A stretch of 12,612 bases of DNA. It comes from Clostridia bacterium (GTDB lineage: Bacteria; Bacillota_A; Clostridia; Christensenellales; Aristaeellaceae). The stretch lies in NCBI GenBank assembly GCA_017398245.1, contig JAFQGN010000067.1:1-12612 (forward strand). Direction: 5' to 3'. The translations under genes and the position numbers were made by a program. The notes below the pieces were generated by a model that searched no databases, was not told where the DNA came from, and saw only the letters and a list, made by a program, of their open reading frames with translations. Within the stretch, counting starts at the first letter, position 1. Each line of letters starts with the position of its first letter. Shown here piece by piece: positions 6,391 to 12,612 of the stretch.

Positions 6391-8193
6391 TTAGCTTTCC
6401 TCGCCCATGGTTTCGGCACAGAGACGGGCATAGAGGCCGCCTTTGGCGAGGAGTTCTTCGTGGTTGCCGGACTCGACGATGCGGCCATGCTCCATGGCAT
6501 AGATGCAATCGCAGGCGCGGATGGTGGAAAGCCGGTGCGCGATGAAAATGGACGTGCGGCCGGCGGAGATCTTCTGGATGGAATCCTGAATAAGCGCTTC
6601 CGTATTGGAATCGATATTCGCGGTGGCTTCGTCCAGAACCAGAATGGACGGATCGTGCGCGATAGCGCGCGCGAAGGAGATGAGCTGCCTTTCGCCCGTG
6701 GAGAAGGTCGCGCCGCGCTCGGCCACCATGTGGTGCATGCCGCCGGGCAGGCTGTTCACGAAATCTTCCGCACAGGAGAGGCGGATGGCCTCGGCCACCT
6801 GTTCATCGGAAATGGGCGCGTTGATGCGCACATTATCGGCAATAGAGCCGACGAAGAGGAACACATCCTGCAGAACAACGCCGACCTGGCTGCGCAGCGC
6901 GCCGAGCTTCCATTCGCGGATGTCTACGCCATCGACCAGGATGCGGCCCTTTTGCGGTTCGTAGAACCGGCTGAGCAGGCTGATGATGGTGGTTTTGCCC
7001 GCTCCTGTCGCGCCGACGAAGGCGATCTTGTCGCCCGGCTTGGCCTTGAAGCTGACATCGCGAAGGACCCAGTCTTCATTATTGTAGGCGAACCAGACGT
7101 GGTCGAATTCGACCGTGCCGACGATGGGTTCGTCCCTGCCGGGAGCGTCGAGCTGTTCCAGATTGCCGTCGTCGTTCAGCAGAGTGAAGATGCGCTCGGC
7201 GGAGACCATGGCGGACTGGATGTTGTTGTACTTTTCAGCAAGATCGTTGATCGGCTCAAAGAACTGCTCGATATAGCTCTTGAACGCGACGATCACGCCG
7301 ACTTCGATGGCGCCGACCGCAATGCCGACCTTGTTGAAGCCGAACAGCAGAAGCAGCACGACGGCCAGCGAGGTGATAACTTCCATGACCGGGCGCAGGA
7401 AAGAATTCATGAGCACCTGGAACATGGTGGTCTTTTTGTACTTGCGGTCCAGTTCAAAGATCTCGGCATACTTTTCCTTTTCGCGGTTGAACGCCTGGAT
7501 GATGCGGATGCCGGAGAGCGATTCGGCAATGAAGCCGTTGATCTGGCCGATGAGCGCCTTCATACGCACGAAATTCTTGCGCAGGGCGTTGCGGCAGGCG
7601 ACGGAGATTATTGCGATCAGCGGGAGCACCGTGAACGAGACCAACGCCAGACGCCAGTCCATGATGAGCATAGTGGCTGTCAGGCCGATGAGCAGGAACA
7701 CATCGCGGAACAGGCCGACCAGAACATCGGTATAGAAGGAGTTGAGCTCTTCCACGTCGTTCGTCGCACGCGTGAGCAGGCGGCCGGAACCCATTTTGTC
7801 CATATCCGCAAGGGGCATGGCATGGATATGCCGGAACATCTTGCGGCGCAGATCGTCCAGAATACTCTGGCAGATGCGCGCCATAATGCGCTGCTGGAAC
7901 AGCGAGCACAGGCTGCCGGTGGCGATGACGATAAAGTAGATCAGCGCAAGGCCCCAAAGGGAATAGAGGCCGGTCTGCGCGTTGCCGGCGATGAGGAAAT
8001 CATCGATGGCGATCTCCAGAACATAGGGCTTGGCCAGATCGGACGCGTTTACCAGCAAAACGCAGGCCACGCACAGAAGGAGCATCCACATGTGGGGCTG
8101 CATCAGCTTCATCAGCGGCTTGAGCACGCTCTTGTTGGCCTTGATCCGCTTGCCGTCCGGGGTAAAGTTGCTTGTCGGGCCTCCGCGCATCAT
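6391..8193 (-). CDS. Heterodimeric ABC exporter half-transporter, catalytic Walker B subunit (BmrD-like)
   Basis: The predicted membrane protein has 600 residues: a six-helix type IV exporter membrane domain (about 45-345), then a nucleotide-binding domain (about 365-595). Walker A is GATGAGKTT with K400. Walker B ends LVLDEA with catalytic E522. The H-loop is H553. The signature motif is FSTGERQ (497-503) instead of LSGGQ, a known feature of one partner in asymmetric exporters. The start overlaps the stop codon of the upstream partner by ATGA (8190-8193), with AGGAGG 10 bp upstream, so the two are translationally coupled. It resembles Bacillus BmrD/YheH and Thermotoga TM288. The likely role is ATP-driven export of a drug, lipid or peptide; the substrate is not visible. 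A charged N-terminal extension of about 35 residues precedes the first helix. Confidence 0.92.
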   Translation of the reverse strand: MMRGGPTSNFTPDGKRIKANKSVLKPLMKLMQPHMWMLLLCVACVLLVNASDLAKPYVLEIAIDDFLIAGNAQTGLYSLWGLALIYFIVIATGSLCSLFQQRIMARICQSILDDLRRKMFRHIHAMPLADMDKMGSGRLLTRATNDVEELNSFYTDVLVGLFRDVFLLIGLTATMLIMDWRLALVSFTVLPLIAIISVACRNALRKNFVRMKALIGQINGFIAESLSGIRIIQAFNREKEKYAEIFELDRKYKKTTMFQVLMNSFLRPVMEVITSLAVVLLLLFGFNKVGIAVGAIEVGVIVAFKSYIEQFFEPINDLAEKYNNIQSAMVSAERIFTLLNDDGNLEQLDAPGRDEPIVGTVEFDHVWFAYNNEDWVLRDVSFKAKPGDKIAFVGATGAGKTTIISLLSRFYEPQKGRILVDGVDIREWKLGALRSQVGVVLQDVFLFVGSIADNVRINAPISDEQVAEAIRLSCAEDFVNSLPGGMHHMVAERGATFSTGERQLISFARAIAHDPSILVLDEATANIDSNTEALIQDSIQKISAGRTSIFIAHRLSTIRACDCIYAMEHGRIVESGNHEELLAKGGLYARLCAETMGEES

Positions 8194-9926
8194 TCGGCAT
8201 CCGCCTCCTCTCCCTTTTGCTGTTCGTGGAAGATGTGGGCGTATTCGCCGTTGAGAGCGAGGAGCTGTTCGTGCGTGCCGCGTTCGACGACCTTGCCGTG
8301 CTCCATGTAGAGGATCTCGTCGGCGCCGAGCACCGCAGAGAGGCGATGCGCGATGACGATGACGGTGCGGCCTTCGAACTCAGTCTTGAGCGCATGCAGG
8401 ATGCGCGCTTCGGTGGCGGTATCCACTGCGCTGAGCGTATCGTCCAGCAGCAGGATCTTCGGCCCGCGCACGAGCGCCCTTGCGAGGGAAGTGCGCTGTC
8501 TCTGGCCGCCGGAGAGGTGGTTTCCGCGCTCGCCGCACAAGGTGGCAAGCTTTTCGGGCATGTTTTCGATATCTCCGGTCATGCCGGCAATATCCAGCGC
8601 CCGGCGGATCTCCTCTTCGCTCGCGCCGGAGAAGAAATCGACATTTTCCTTGATAGAGACATTGAAGAGGAAGCCGTCCTGCGGGACATAGCCGCAGGCG
8701 TCGCGCACGGATGCGGCGGGAATATCGCAAATATCGCGCCCGTCGACGAAGAGCTGGCCTCTTTGCGGCTGCAAAATCTTGAGCAGAAGCTGCAACACGG
8801 TGGATTTACCGCTGCCCGTGGGGCCGACGATGCCGAGCATGCCGCCGGCGGGCACATGGAAGCTGATATCTTCCACCGCAGGAGTAGTGCCGTCAAAATG
8901 GGTGTAGGAGAGGTTCCTGGCTTCGATCTCGCCGAAGACCGGGGTGTTGTCCTCTCTGCGTTCGAATTCGGGGATCTCCTCGATATCGAACAGGGCCTGC
9001 AGCCTCTTAAAGCTGGCCATGCCCCTTTGCAGCATGTTCACGATGCGGCCGATAGCAGTGACCGGATTGACGATCATGGTGAGGTAGGAGTTGAAGGCGA
9101 CGTAATCGCCAACGCTCATTTCACCGGCGAGCACGAGATTGCCGCCATAGACGATGCCGATGACGTAGCTCAGGCCGAAGAGCAGCTTCATGATGGGCTG
9201 CGTGAGGGCCGAGGTATCGTTCAGATCGATGTTCGCCTTGCGCATGGTCTCGCTTTCCTGGGCGAAGACCTCGTTCTGCGCTTTTTCCTGCGCAAACGCC
9301 TTGAGTACGCGCATACCGTTGATGTTTTCCTGCACATGGCCGGAAATATTGGTGAACAACTCCTGCACGCGGCGGGATTTACGCTGCACCTTGCGGCCGA
9401 TATACGTGATCAGGAACACTGCAACAGGGATAGGCGCGAGGGCGAGGAAGGTGAGCCTTCCGCTGATGCCGGCAGCCATGGCCGTGATGGAAAAGCTGAT
9501 GGACACCAGCGCGTTGAGCGACTGGGAGAGCACCATGCTCATCATCATACGCACGGCGTTGACATCATTGATGGCGTAGGCCATCATGTCGCCGGAGCGA
9601 TGGGTACCGTAAAACGAGATGGGCAGCTTCTGGAGATGGTCATACAGCTGGTTTCGCAGCCATATTTCCAGCTCACGCCCGTTGCCGATGATGAAATAGC
9701 GCCAGGCGAGCCTTGTGAGGAACACGCCGATGGCGATCCACAGGATCATCATCGCCTTGGGAAGAAATTGCCCAAACGTGACGCCGCCAAGCGCAGCGTC
9801 TTCGAGCAGGTCGACCGCTTCGCCGAGTACGATCGGCGCGCGGGTGGAGATCCACGAGCACAGTATCAAAAAGAACGCGCCCGGGAAGTACTTCCAGCCG
9901 TACTTTTTTAGAAAGGGTTTCAGCAT
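8190..9926 (-). CDS. Heterodimeric ABC exporter half-transporter, degenerate Walker B subunit (BmrC-like)
   Basis: The predicted protein has 578 residues: a membrane domain (about 1-320), then a nucleotide-binding domain (about 335-565). The start MLKPFLKK at 9926 is chosen because AAGGAGG lies 11 bp upstream; the open frame runs further upstream, but those residues are not conserved. Walker A is GPTGSGKST with K374. The signature LSGGQRQ is canonical (471-477), and the H-loop is H527. Walker B ends LLLDDT: D496 replaces the catalytic glutamate. That substitution marks the degenerate ATP site in BmrCD, LmrCD and TM287/288. By that model, the weak site pairs this subunit's Walker A/B with the partner's FSTGERQ, and the active site pairs the partner's E522 with this subunit's LSGGQ. 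It is the first gene of the ABC operon; its leader carries a palindromic element. Confidence 0.92.
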   Translation of the reverse strand: MLKPFLKKYGWKYFPGAFFLILCSWISTRAPIVLGEAVDLLEDAALGGVTFGQFLPKAMMILWIAIGVFLTRLAWRYFIIGNGRELEIWLRNQLYDHLQKLPISFYGTHRSGDMMAYAINDVNAVRMMMSMVLSQSLNALVSISFSITAMAAGISGRLTFLALAPIPVAVFLITYIGRKVQRKSRRVQELFTNISGHVQENINGMRVLKAFAQEKAQNEVFAQESETMRKANIDLNDTSALTQPIMKLLFGLSYVIGIVYGGNLVLAGEMSVGDYVAFNSYLTMIVNPVTAIGRIVNMLQRGMASFKRLQALFDIEEIPEFERREDNTPVFGEIEARNLSYTHFDGTTPAVEDISFHVPAGGMLGIVGPTGSGKSTVLQLLLKILQPQRGQLFVDGRDICDIPAASVRDACGYVPQDGFLFNVSIKENVDFFSGASEEEIRRALDIAGMTGDIENMPEKLATLCGERGNHLSGGQRQRTSLARALVRGPKILLLDDTLSAVDTATEARILHALKTEFEGRTVIVIAHRLSAVLGADEILYMEHGKVVERGTHEQLLALNGEYAHIFHEQQKGEEADAE

Positions 9927-9963
9927 GCGTTTTCTGTCCTCCTTGCGCATGGGTTCCGTTGAG

Positions 9964-10032
9964 GAACGATGCGGGGAGGATCTTTCTTTGGGAAAAGAAA
10001 GACCCTCCCCGCACTCTTCCCAAAGAAACCAT
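9964..10032 (+). repeat. Long-hairpin palindromic element, copy 3
   Basis: GCGGGGAGG (9971-9979) pairs with CCTCCCCGC (10004-10012). After one mismatch TCTTTCTTT pairs with AAAGAAAGA around a GGGA loop. GAACGAT (9964-9970) on the left and AAAGAAACC (10022-10030) on the right match the flanks of copy 2 read in the opposite orientation. The core CTTTGGGAAAAGAAA is also shared. It lies 38 bp upstream of the first ABC start codon, inside the probable leader. Confidence 0.75.
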
Positions 10033-10095
10033 TTTGGTGGTGGTGCATAGATGCGGCGCATAGCGCCGTGGTCTTTCTTGCCCTTCCGGGAAAGA

Positions 10096-10125
10096 AGTAT
10101 AAAATTGTTCAAGGCATGCTGAAAA
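10096..10125 (-). promoter_or_regulatory. Candidate promoter for the ABC exporter operon
   Basis: On the minus strand TTTTCA (10125-10120) and TATACT (10101-10096) are separated by 18 bp, with four and five of six matches to the housekeeping sigma consensus. Transcription would start near 10089, giving a leader of about 160 nt that includes the palindromic element. The alternative is the stronger promoter at 10398-10427. Confidence 0.3.
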
Positions 10126-10273
10126 GGAGGAAATGCGTGCAAAAATGCCCGCAAAAAGCAGACAAAAGCAGCCGCGCACGGCCGTTTACAGCCCTGCGCC
10201 ATGTTTCCGTGGCCCCGCGCGTTTTTTATGCGCGGCAGCGGTGGTTTGCGCCCCGTCTTTGCCGGGGACGATT

Positions 10274-10289
10274 TGTTTCACGTGAAACA
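10274..10289. other. parS centromere site 1 (ParB/Spo0J binding)
   Basis: TGTTTCACGTGAAACA is a perfect 16-bp palindrome and an exact match to the parS consensus TGTTNCACGTGAAACA. ParB (Spo0J) loads and spreads from such sites to organise origin segregation and recruit SMC. parS sites usually cluster in the origin-proximal part of the chromosome. No parA or parB gene is in the window. Confidence 0.93.
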
Positions 10290-10300
10290 CACAGCGGATA

Positions 10301-10316
10301 TGTTTCACGTGAAACA
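10301..10316. other. parS centromere site 2 (ParB/Spo0J binding)
   Basis: This is a second identical TGTTTCACGTGAAACA, separated from the first by 11 bp (27 bp centre to centre). Being intergenic and duplicated, the pair is unlikely to be a chance or coding by-product. The spacing places the two sites about two and a half DNA turns apart. Confidence 0.93.
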
Positions 10317-10376
10317 ATCCGCCATCCTTCGCGTTTCTCCGGCTCCGCACTTAACCGAATATGGAGCCTGTCCTTC

Positions 10377-10427
10377 TTGCATCCTCAAACATTCTCTATT
10401 ATAATACCTTTAGCGTCCCTTTTGCAA
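10377..10427. promoter_or_regulatory. Symmetric, probably bidirectional sigma-A-type promoter
   Basis: TATTATAATA (10397-10406) is a perfect palindrome containing TATAAT on both strands. Rightward: TTGCAT (10377-10382), 17 bp, TATAAT (10400-10405). Leftward: TTGCAA (10427-10422), 18 bp, TATAAT (10403-10398). The rightward start would serve the beta-propeller-like gene with a leader of about 125 nt. The leftward start would cross both parS sites towards the ABC operon. The -35 boxes are only partial matches, but the -10 box is exact in both directions. Confidence 0.6.
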
Positions 10428-10448
10428 GTTTCCGCGCGCATCATGCGC

Positions 10449-10481
10449 TTCTGCAGGGGCTGTTTCTACATTATATATAGT
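10449..10481 (+). promoter_or_regulatory. Second promoter-like patch upstream of the beta-propeller-like gene
   Basis: TTCTGC (10449-10454) is followed after 17 bp by TATATA (10472-10477), within the AT-rich run TTATATATAGTATATTTTT. The -35 match is poor, so this may simply be AT-rich DNA downstream of the main promoter. Confidence 0.25.
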
Positions 10482-10536
10482 ATATTTTTCCGCATACGTG
10501 TTCCGGGGCTTCTGCCCGGGGTTTATGGAGGTTCAA

Positions 10537-11634
10537 ATGCAGGAAAAGAAACCGAGCCGCACGGGCTGGCTTCCGTCGGTTTGCATCGTTCTGCTGTGCT
10601 GTCTGATCGCATGGCTGGGCGCAAACTGGCTCGTGCCCGAAAAAACGAATTCTTTGAACGAATACATCGAGCTGCCGGCCTATGCAGGTCAGCCCTGCGT
10701 ACCGCTGGGCGACAGCGCCGCCTATTACGATGGCACCATACTGTATGCGCTACGCGAAAACGGCATGCAGCGCTGGTCGTATCTGGCGGGCGCGAACGCG
10801 GGCTTCCACACCGGCGTGGGCGGCGTGACCACATGGACCGGCGCGCAGGTCACCTTGCTGGATGAAACCAGCGGCGATACCGTCTTCAGCGTGACCATGG
10901 CGAAAAAGGTGCTTTCCGCGCGCGCGGGCAATCTGTACGTAGCCGTGTGCACCGGCGACGAGGACGACGTGACCATGATCATCCTCGACCGCAACGGCAA
11001 GCAGGTAGATTCCATCGAAAAGCCGAACCTGACCGTGCTGGATTACGGCTTCTTCAATTCCGGCAATCTCTTCTGGCTGATGACGCTTGATTCCGACGGC
11101 ACGGTGCCCACCAGCCAGCTGACCACCTACAAGCCCGGCAAGATGGAGACCGGCTCCATCATCGACAGCGAGCAGGTGGTCTACAAGGTCCTGTTCCATT
11201 CCACGAACATCCGCGCCGTGGGCACGAGCTACGCCCGCTCCTACGATTACACAGGCAAGGAGAACGCGGCCGACCGCCTGCTGGTGTACGGCTGGTATCT
11301 GCAGGATCTGTACGGCGACGGCGAAAACCCGCTGATGCTGTTCGTTCCCATGGAGGACACCGGTGGCGTTGCCTCCATTCAGGATGTGCGCCTGGTACAG
11401 GGCTCCTTTGACCGGACGATCCGCCTGCCGTATGCGTGTTTCGATGTGTTTGCGGGAAACGGCGTGGTCTACGGTTTTACGAACGATTACCTCGTTCTGG
11501 GAACCATCAACGGCTCTTCTACGACTATATATCAGCTGCCTGTGTTTGCCGAGGATGTGCTCGGCATAACGGAGGATAACAAGGCGCTGGTCGTCTCCGG
11601 CGGCAAGGTGTATCTGGTCGAGCTGCCTGCGTAA
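10537..11634 (+). CDS. Membrane-anchored extracytoplasmic protein, probably beta-propeller-like
   Basis: The predicted protein has 365 residues. The ATG at 10537 lies 5 bp after GGAGG (10527-10531); earlier in-frame starts lack a ribosome binding site. A basic N-terminus (EKKPSR) and one hydrophobic helix (about residues 11-33) predict an inside-to-outside single-pass anchor with the rest outside the cell. The outer part is a series of short strands with repeating patterns such as GTILYALRENGMQRWSY, QVTLLDETSGDTVFSVT, NLYVAVCTGD and TMIILDRNGKQVDSI. These recall PQQ-like or WD-like beta-propeller blades. It may belong to the DUF5711-type group, which I recall as a clostridial family; that assignment is from memory. 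No catalytic motif is seen. A CvpA-family gene follows 271 bp downstream on the same strand. Confidence 0.7.
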   Translation: MQEKKPSRTGWLPSVCIVLLCCLIAWLGANWLVPEKTNSLNEYIELPAYAGQPCVPLGDSAAYYDGTILYALRENGMQRWSYLAGANAGFHTGVGGVTTWTGAQVTLLDETSGDTVFSVTMAKKVLSARAGNLYVAVCTGDEDDVTMIILDRNGKQVDSIEKPNLTVLDYGFFNSGNLFWLMTLDSDGTVPTSQLTTYKPGKMETGSIIDSEQVVYKVLFHSTNIRAVGTSYARSYDYTGKENAADRLLVYGWYLQDLYGDGENPLMLFVPMEDTGGVASIQDVRLVQGSFDRTIRLPYACFDVFAGNGVVYGFTNDYLVLGTINGSSTTIYQLPVFAEDVLGITEDNKALVVSGGKVYLVELPA

Positions 11635-11636
11635 GG

Positions 11637-11700
11637 CTACGGCGGGACTCTGTCCCGCACCCTGCTTAAGGGAATTCTTCCCTTAAGAATCCCCTATTGG
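11637..11700 (+). repeat. Double-hairpin palindromic element, copy 2
   Basis: GCGGGAC (11642-11648), TCT, and GTCCCGC (11652-11658) form one hairpin. ACCCTG follows, and then CTTAAGGGAA (11665-11674), TTC, and TTCCCTTAAG (11678-11687) form a second, ending with AATCCCC. The layout is that of 6079-6140. It starts right after the beta-propeller-like stop codon and could act as a 3'-end structure, though no T-run follows. A small hairpin AGACAG/CTGTCT (11716-11730) lies further on. Confidence 0.7.
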
Positions 11701-11811
11701 GGCTTCTTGTCATCAAGACAGGCTCTGTCTCTGTCGGAGGGAACTTTTCCGGCCCACCTATACACAGCTACAATTGGAGCCCACACTGTCCCTGTTATCC
11801 GTTTCCCTAAA

Positions 11812-11880
11812 TTGAGGGGTCAAGGGGGAATCATTCCCCCTTGCAGAGGTTTCAGGGGACGGAGTCCCCTGACGTACCTC
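11812..11880 (-). repeat. Double-hairpin palindromic element, copy 3 (inverted)
   Basis: AAGGGGGAA (11822-11830), TCA, and TTCCCCCTT (11834-11842) form one hairpin. CAGGGGAC (11853-11860), GGA, and GTCCCCTG (11864-11871) form another, enclosed by GAGGT/ACCTC (11846-11850, 11876-11880). On the minus strand the order is GGGGAC hairpin, a spacer ending CTGC, AAGG..CCTT hairpin, then GACCCC. This is the layout of copies 1 and 2. It ends 12 bp before the CvpA ribosome binding site. Confidence 0.6.
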
Positions 11881-11905
11881 ATGCGTCCCCGAAAGGAGCG
11901 TGCTT

Positions 11906-12612
11906 ATGAACATTTTCGATGTGATCATTCTGGCGATCCTCGGCGTGAGCCTAATTTCAGGCATGTACAAGGGGTTTCTGGCTTCCGGCCTGACGATCAT
12001 CGGCTTTATTGCGGCTTGGGCCGGCGCGATGCATTTTTACCCACAGTTGAGCGCGGCAGTGCAATCCAACTCCGAGCTGATGGGCATGCTGCACTATTAT
12101 CTGGACGCGGGCGCGCTGTTTGAAACCGGCGCAATGGGGGAAAAGCTGGTCGGCGCGATCTCGCAGACAGAGCTTGCGCAGGCGGCGGCCTCGCTGAAGC
12201 TGCCCGCCATCATCACCGACGCGTTCCAGCAGAACGTGCTGGCGCAGAGCTTTGCTGCGCTGGACATGGCCACGCTGGCGGATTATCTGGGCCAGACGAT
12301 CTGCGGCGCGGCGATTAACGTGCTCTCGTTCCTGATCATGTTTGTTGTGAGCTATATGGTATCGCTTTTGCTGGTGAACCTGCTCAACCATGTGTTCCGG
12401 TTTCCGATATTGCGGCATCTGGACTGGCTGCTGGGCGGAGCGTTCGGCCTGGTGCGCGGCGCGGTGATCGCAGCGCTGGTCTTCTCCCTTGTGCCGATGG
12501 CGGTTTCCATGCTGCCACTGGAAGTGACCGAAGAGCTGGTGAACACTTCCTTCTTCTATGATTTCTTCTCAAAAAACAACATACTCGCCTCTCTCGTCGA
12601 GAGTGTGTTTTA
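11906..12612 (+). CDS. CvpA-family membrane protein (3' end cut by the window)
   Basis: At least 235 residues are present and the frame is still open at the window end. The ATG at 11906 lies 7 bp after AAAGGAG (11892-11898). MNIFDVIILAILGVSLISGMYKGFL is the classic CvpA/colicin V production-type start: a first helix, then a Gly-rich turn YKGF, and a second helix (about 24-42). Two more hydrophobic stretches lie at about 138-160 and 175-203, the last with GGAFGLVRGAV, the family's G-x-x-x-G-x-x-R-G pattern. Between helices 2 and 3 is an enlarged, mostly polar loop of about 95 residues. CvpA proteins are inner-membrane proteins linked to envelope stress and colicin V export in Enterobacteria; the role in Bacillota is unclear. 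Confidence 0.85.
   Translation, partial: MNIFDVIILAILGVSLISGMYKGFLASGLTIIGFIAAWAGAMHFYPQLSAAVQSNSELMGMLHYYLDAGALFETGAMGEKLVGAISQTELAQAAASLKLPAIITDAFQQNVLAQSFAALDMATLADYLGQTICGAAINVLSFLIMFVVSYMVSLLLVNLLNHVFRFPILRHLDWLLGGAFGLVRGAVIAALVFSLVPMAVSMLPLEVTEELVNTSFFYDFFSKNNILASLVESVF

Larger units (their letters stand above)
9927..10536. other. Gene-poor divergent intergenic region
   Basis: This 610-bp region separates the leftward ABC operon from the rightward beta-propeller-like gene. From left to right it holds a palindromic element (9964-10032), a candidate leftward promoter (10096-10125), a GC-rich hairpin CCGCGC (10215-10220) / GCGCGG (10230-10235), two parS sites (10274-10316), a symmetric promoter (10377-10427) and a second AT-rich promoter-like patch (10449-10481). 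No convincing protein or RNA gene is seen. Confidence 0.7.

Noticed and set aside
6460..9911. Long plus-strand open frames (about 616 and 579 codons) opposite the ABC genes
   Set aside because: They are antisense to two genes with complete ABC motifs. Their translations lack recognisable domains and are rich in His, Asp, Glu and Ala, as expected from the reverse of GC-rich coding DNA.
10084..10095. TTCCGGGAAA as a possible Noc-binding site
   Set aside because: The Noc consensus ATTTCCCGGGAAAT needs one more base in the centre; this palindrome is short and imperfect.
10133..10285. Small 50-codon frame (MRAKMPAKSRQK...) just after AAAAGGAGG
   Set aside because: The ribosome binding site is only 2 bp from the ATG, the stop lies inside the first parS site, and the peptide resembles nothing I recognise. 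It remains a weak small-ORF candidate that ribosome profiling could settle.
10201..10404. 67-codon frame containing two FHVK peptides
   Set aside because: The repeated FHVKH/FHVKQ peptides are just parS palindromes read as codons, not a protein repeat.
9969..10865. A 298-codon plus-strand frame running through the intergenic region into the beta-propeller-like gene
   Set aside because: It crosses the palindromic element, both parS sites and the promoter, then overlaps a better gene in another frame. It has no ribosome binding site at its start.
11758..11766. CTATACACA, one mismatch from a DnaA box
   Set aside because: It is isolated. An origin would need a cluster of DnaA boxes with an AT-rich unwinding element and usually dnaA or dnaN nearby; none is present.

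Overview
The window looks like chromosomal DNA of an anaerobic, fairly GC-rich member of the Bacillota, probably the Clostridia. The reasons are strong AGGAGG-type ribosome binding sites, a TATAAT-type promoter, a PflX-type radical SAM protein, a BmrC/BmrD-like heterodimeric ABC exporter, a CvpA-family protein, and two perfect Bacillus-type parS sites. The genus cannot be fixed from this sequence alone. The protein genes look intact except the two cut by the window edges. No rRNA, tRNA, CRISPR array or transposase gene was found.

Left part, rightward genes (1-5004): the last codons of a glyoxalase/VOC-fold protein; a secreted protein with a peptidoglycan-binding-like domain, ending at a strong terminator; a sugar-1-phosphate nucleotidyltransferase with its own long leader and terminator; then a tight three-gene run of HAD phosphatase, ROK sugar kinase and small P-loop kinase-like protein, ending at a very strong terminator that works in both directions. 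The phosphatase, sugar kinase and nucleotidyltransferase suggest phosphosugar or nucleotide-sugar metabolism, but no substrate can be named.

Middle part, leftward genes (9926 down to 5186): a translationally coupled pair of ABC exporter half-transporters with the signature of a heterodimer that has one degenerate ATP site, then an orphan PflX-like radical SAM protein. About 2.5 copies of a degenerate 52-bp tandem repeat lie just past the radical SAM stop codon.

Right part (9927-12612): a 610-bp gene-poor region separates the leftward ABC operon from rightward genes. It holds a palindromic repeat, two parS centromere sites 27 bp apart, and a symmetric promoter whose palindromic -10 box can be read in both directions. 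To its right are a membrane-anchored, probably beta-propeller-like extracytoplasmic protein and a CvpA-family membrane protein cut by the window end.

The intergenic spaces carry two families of dispersed palindromic elements, with three copies of each seen here. One is a double hairpin joined by a CTGC spacer (6079-6140, 11637-11700, 11812-11880). The other is a long hairpin with a conserved purine/pyrimidine tail (6192-6287, 6314-6387, 9964-10032). In the second family the stem arms differ between copies but stay complementary. The parS pair and these repeat families are the most noteworthy content; no wholly new gene system is evident.
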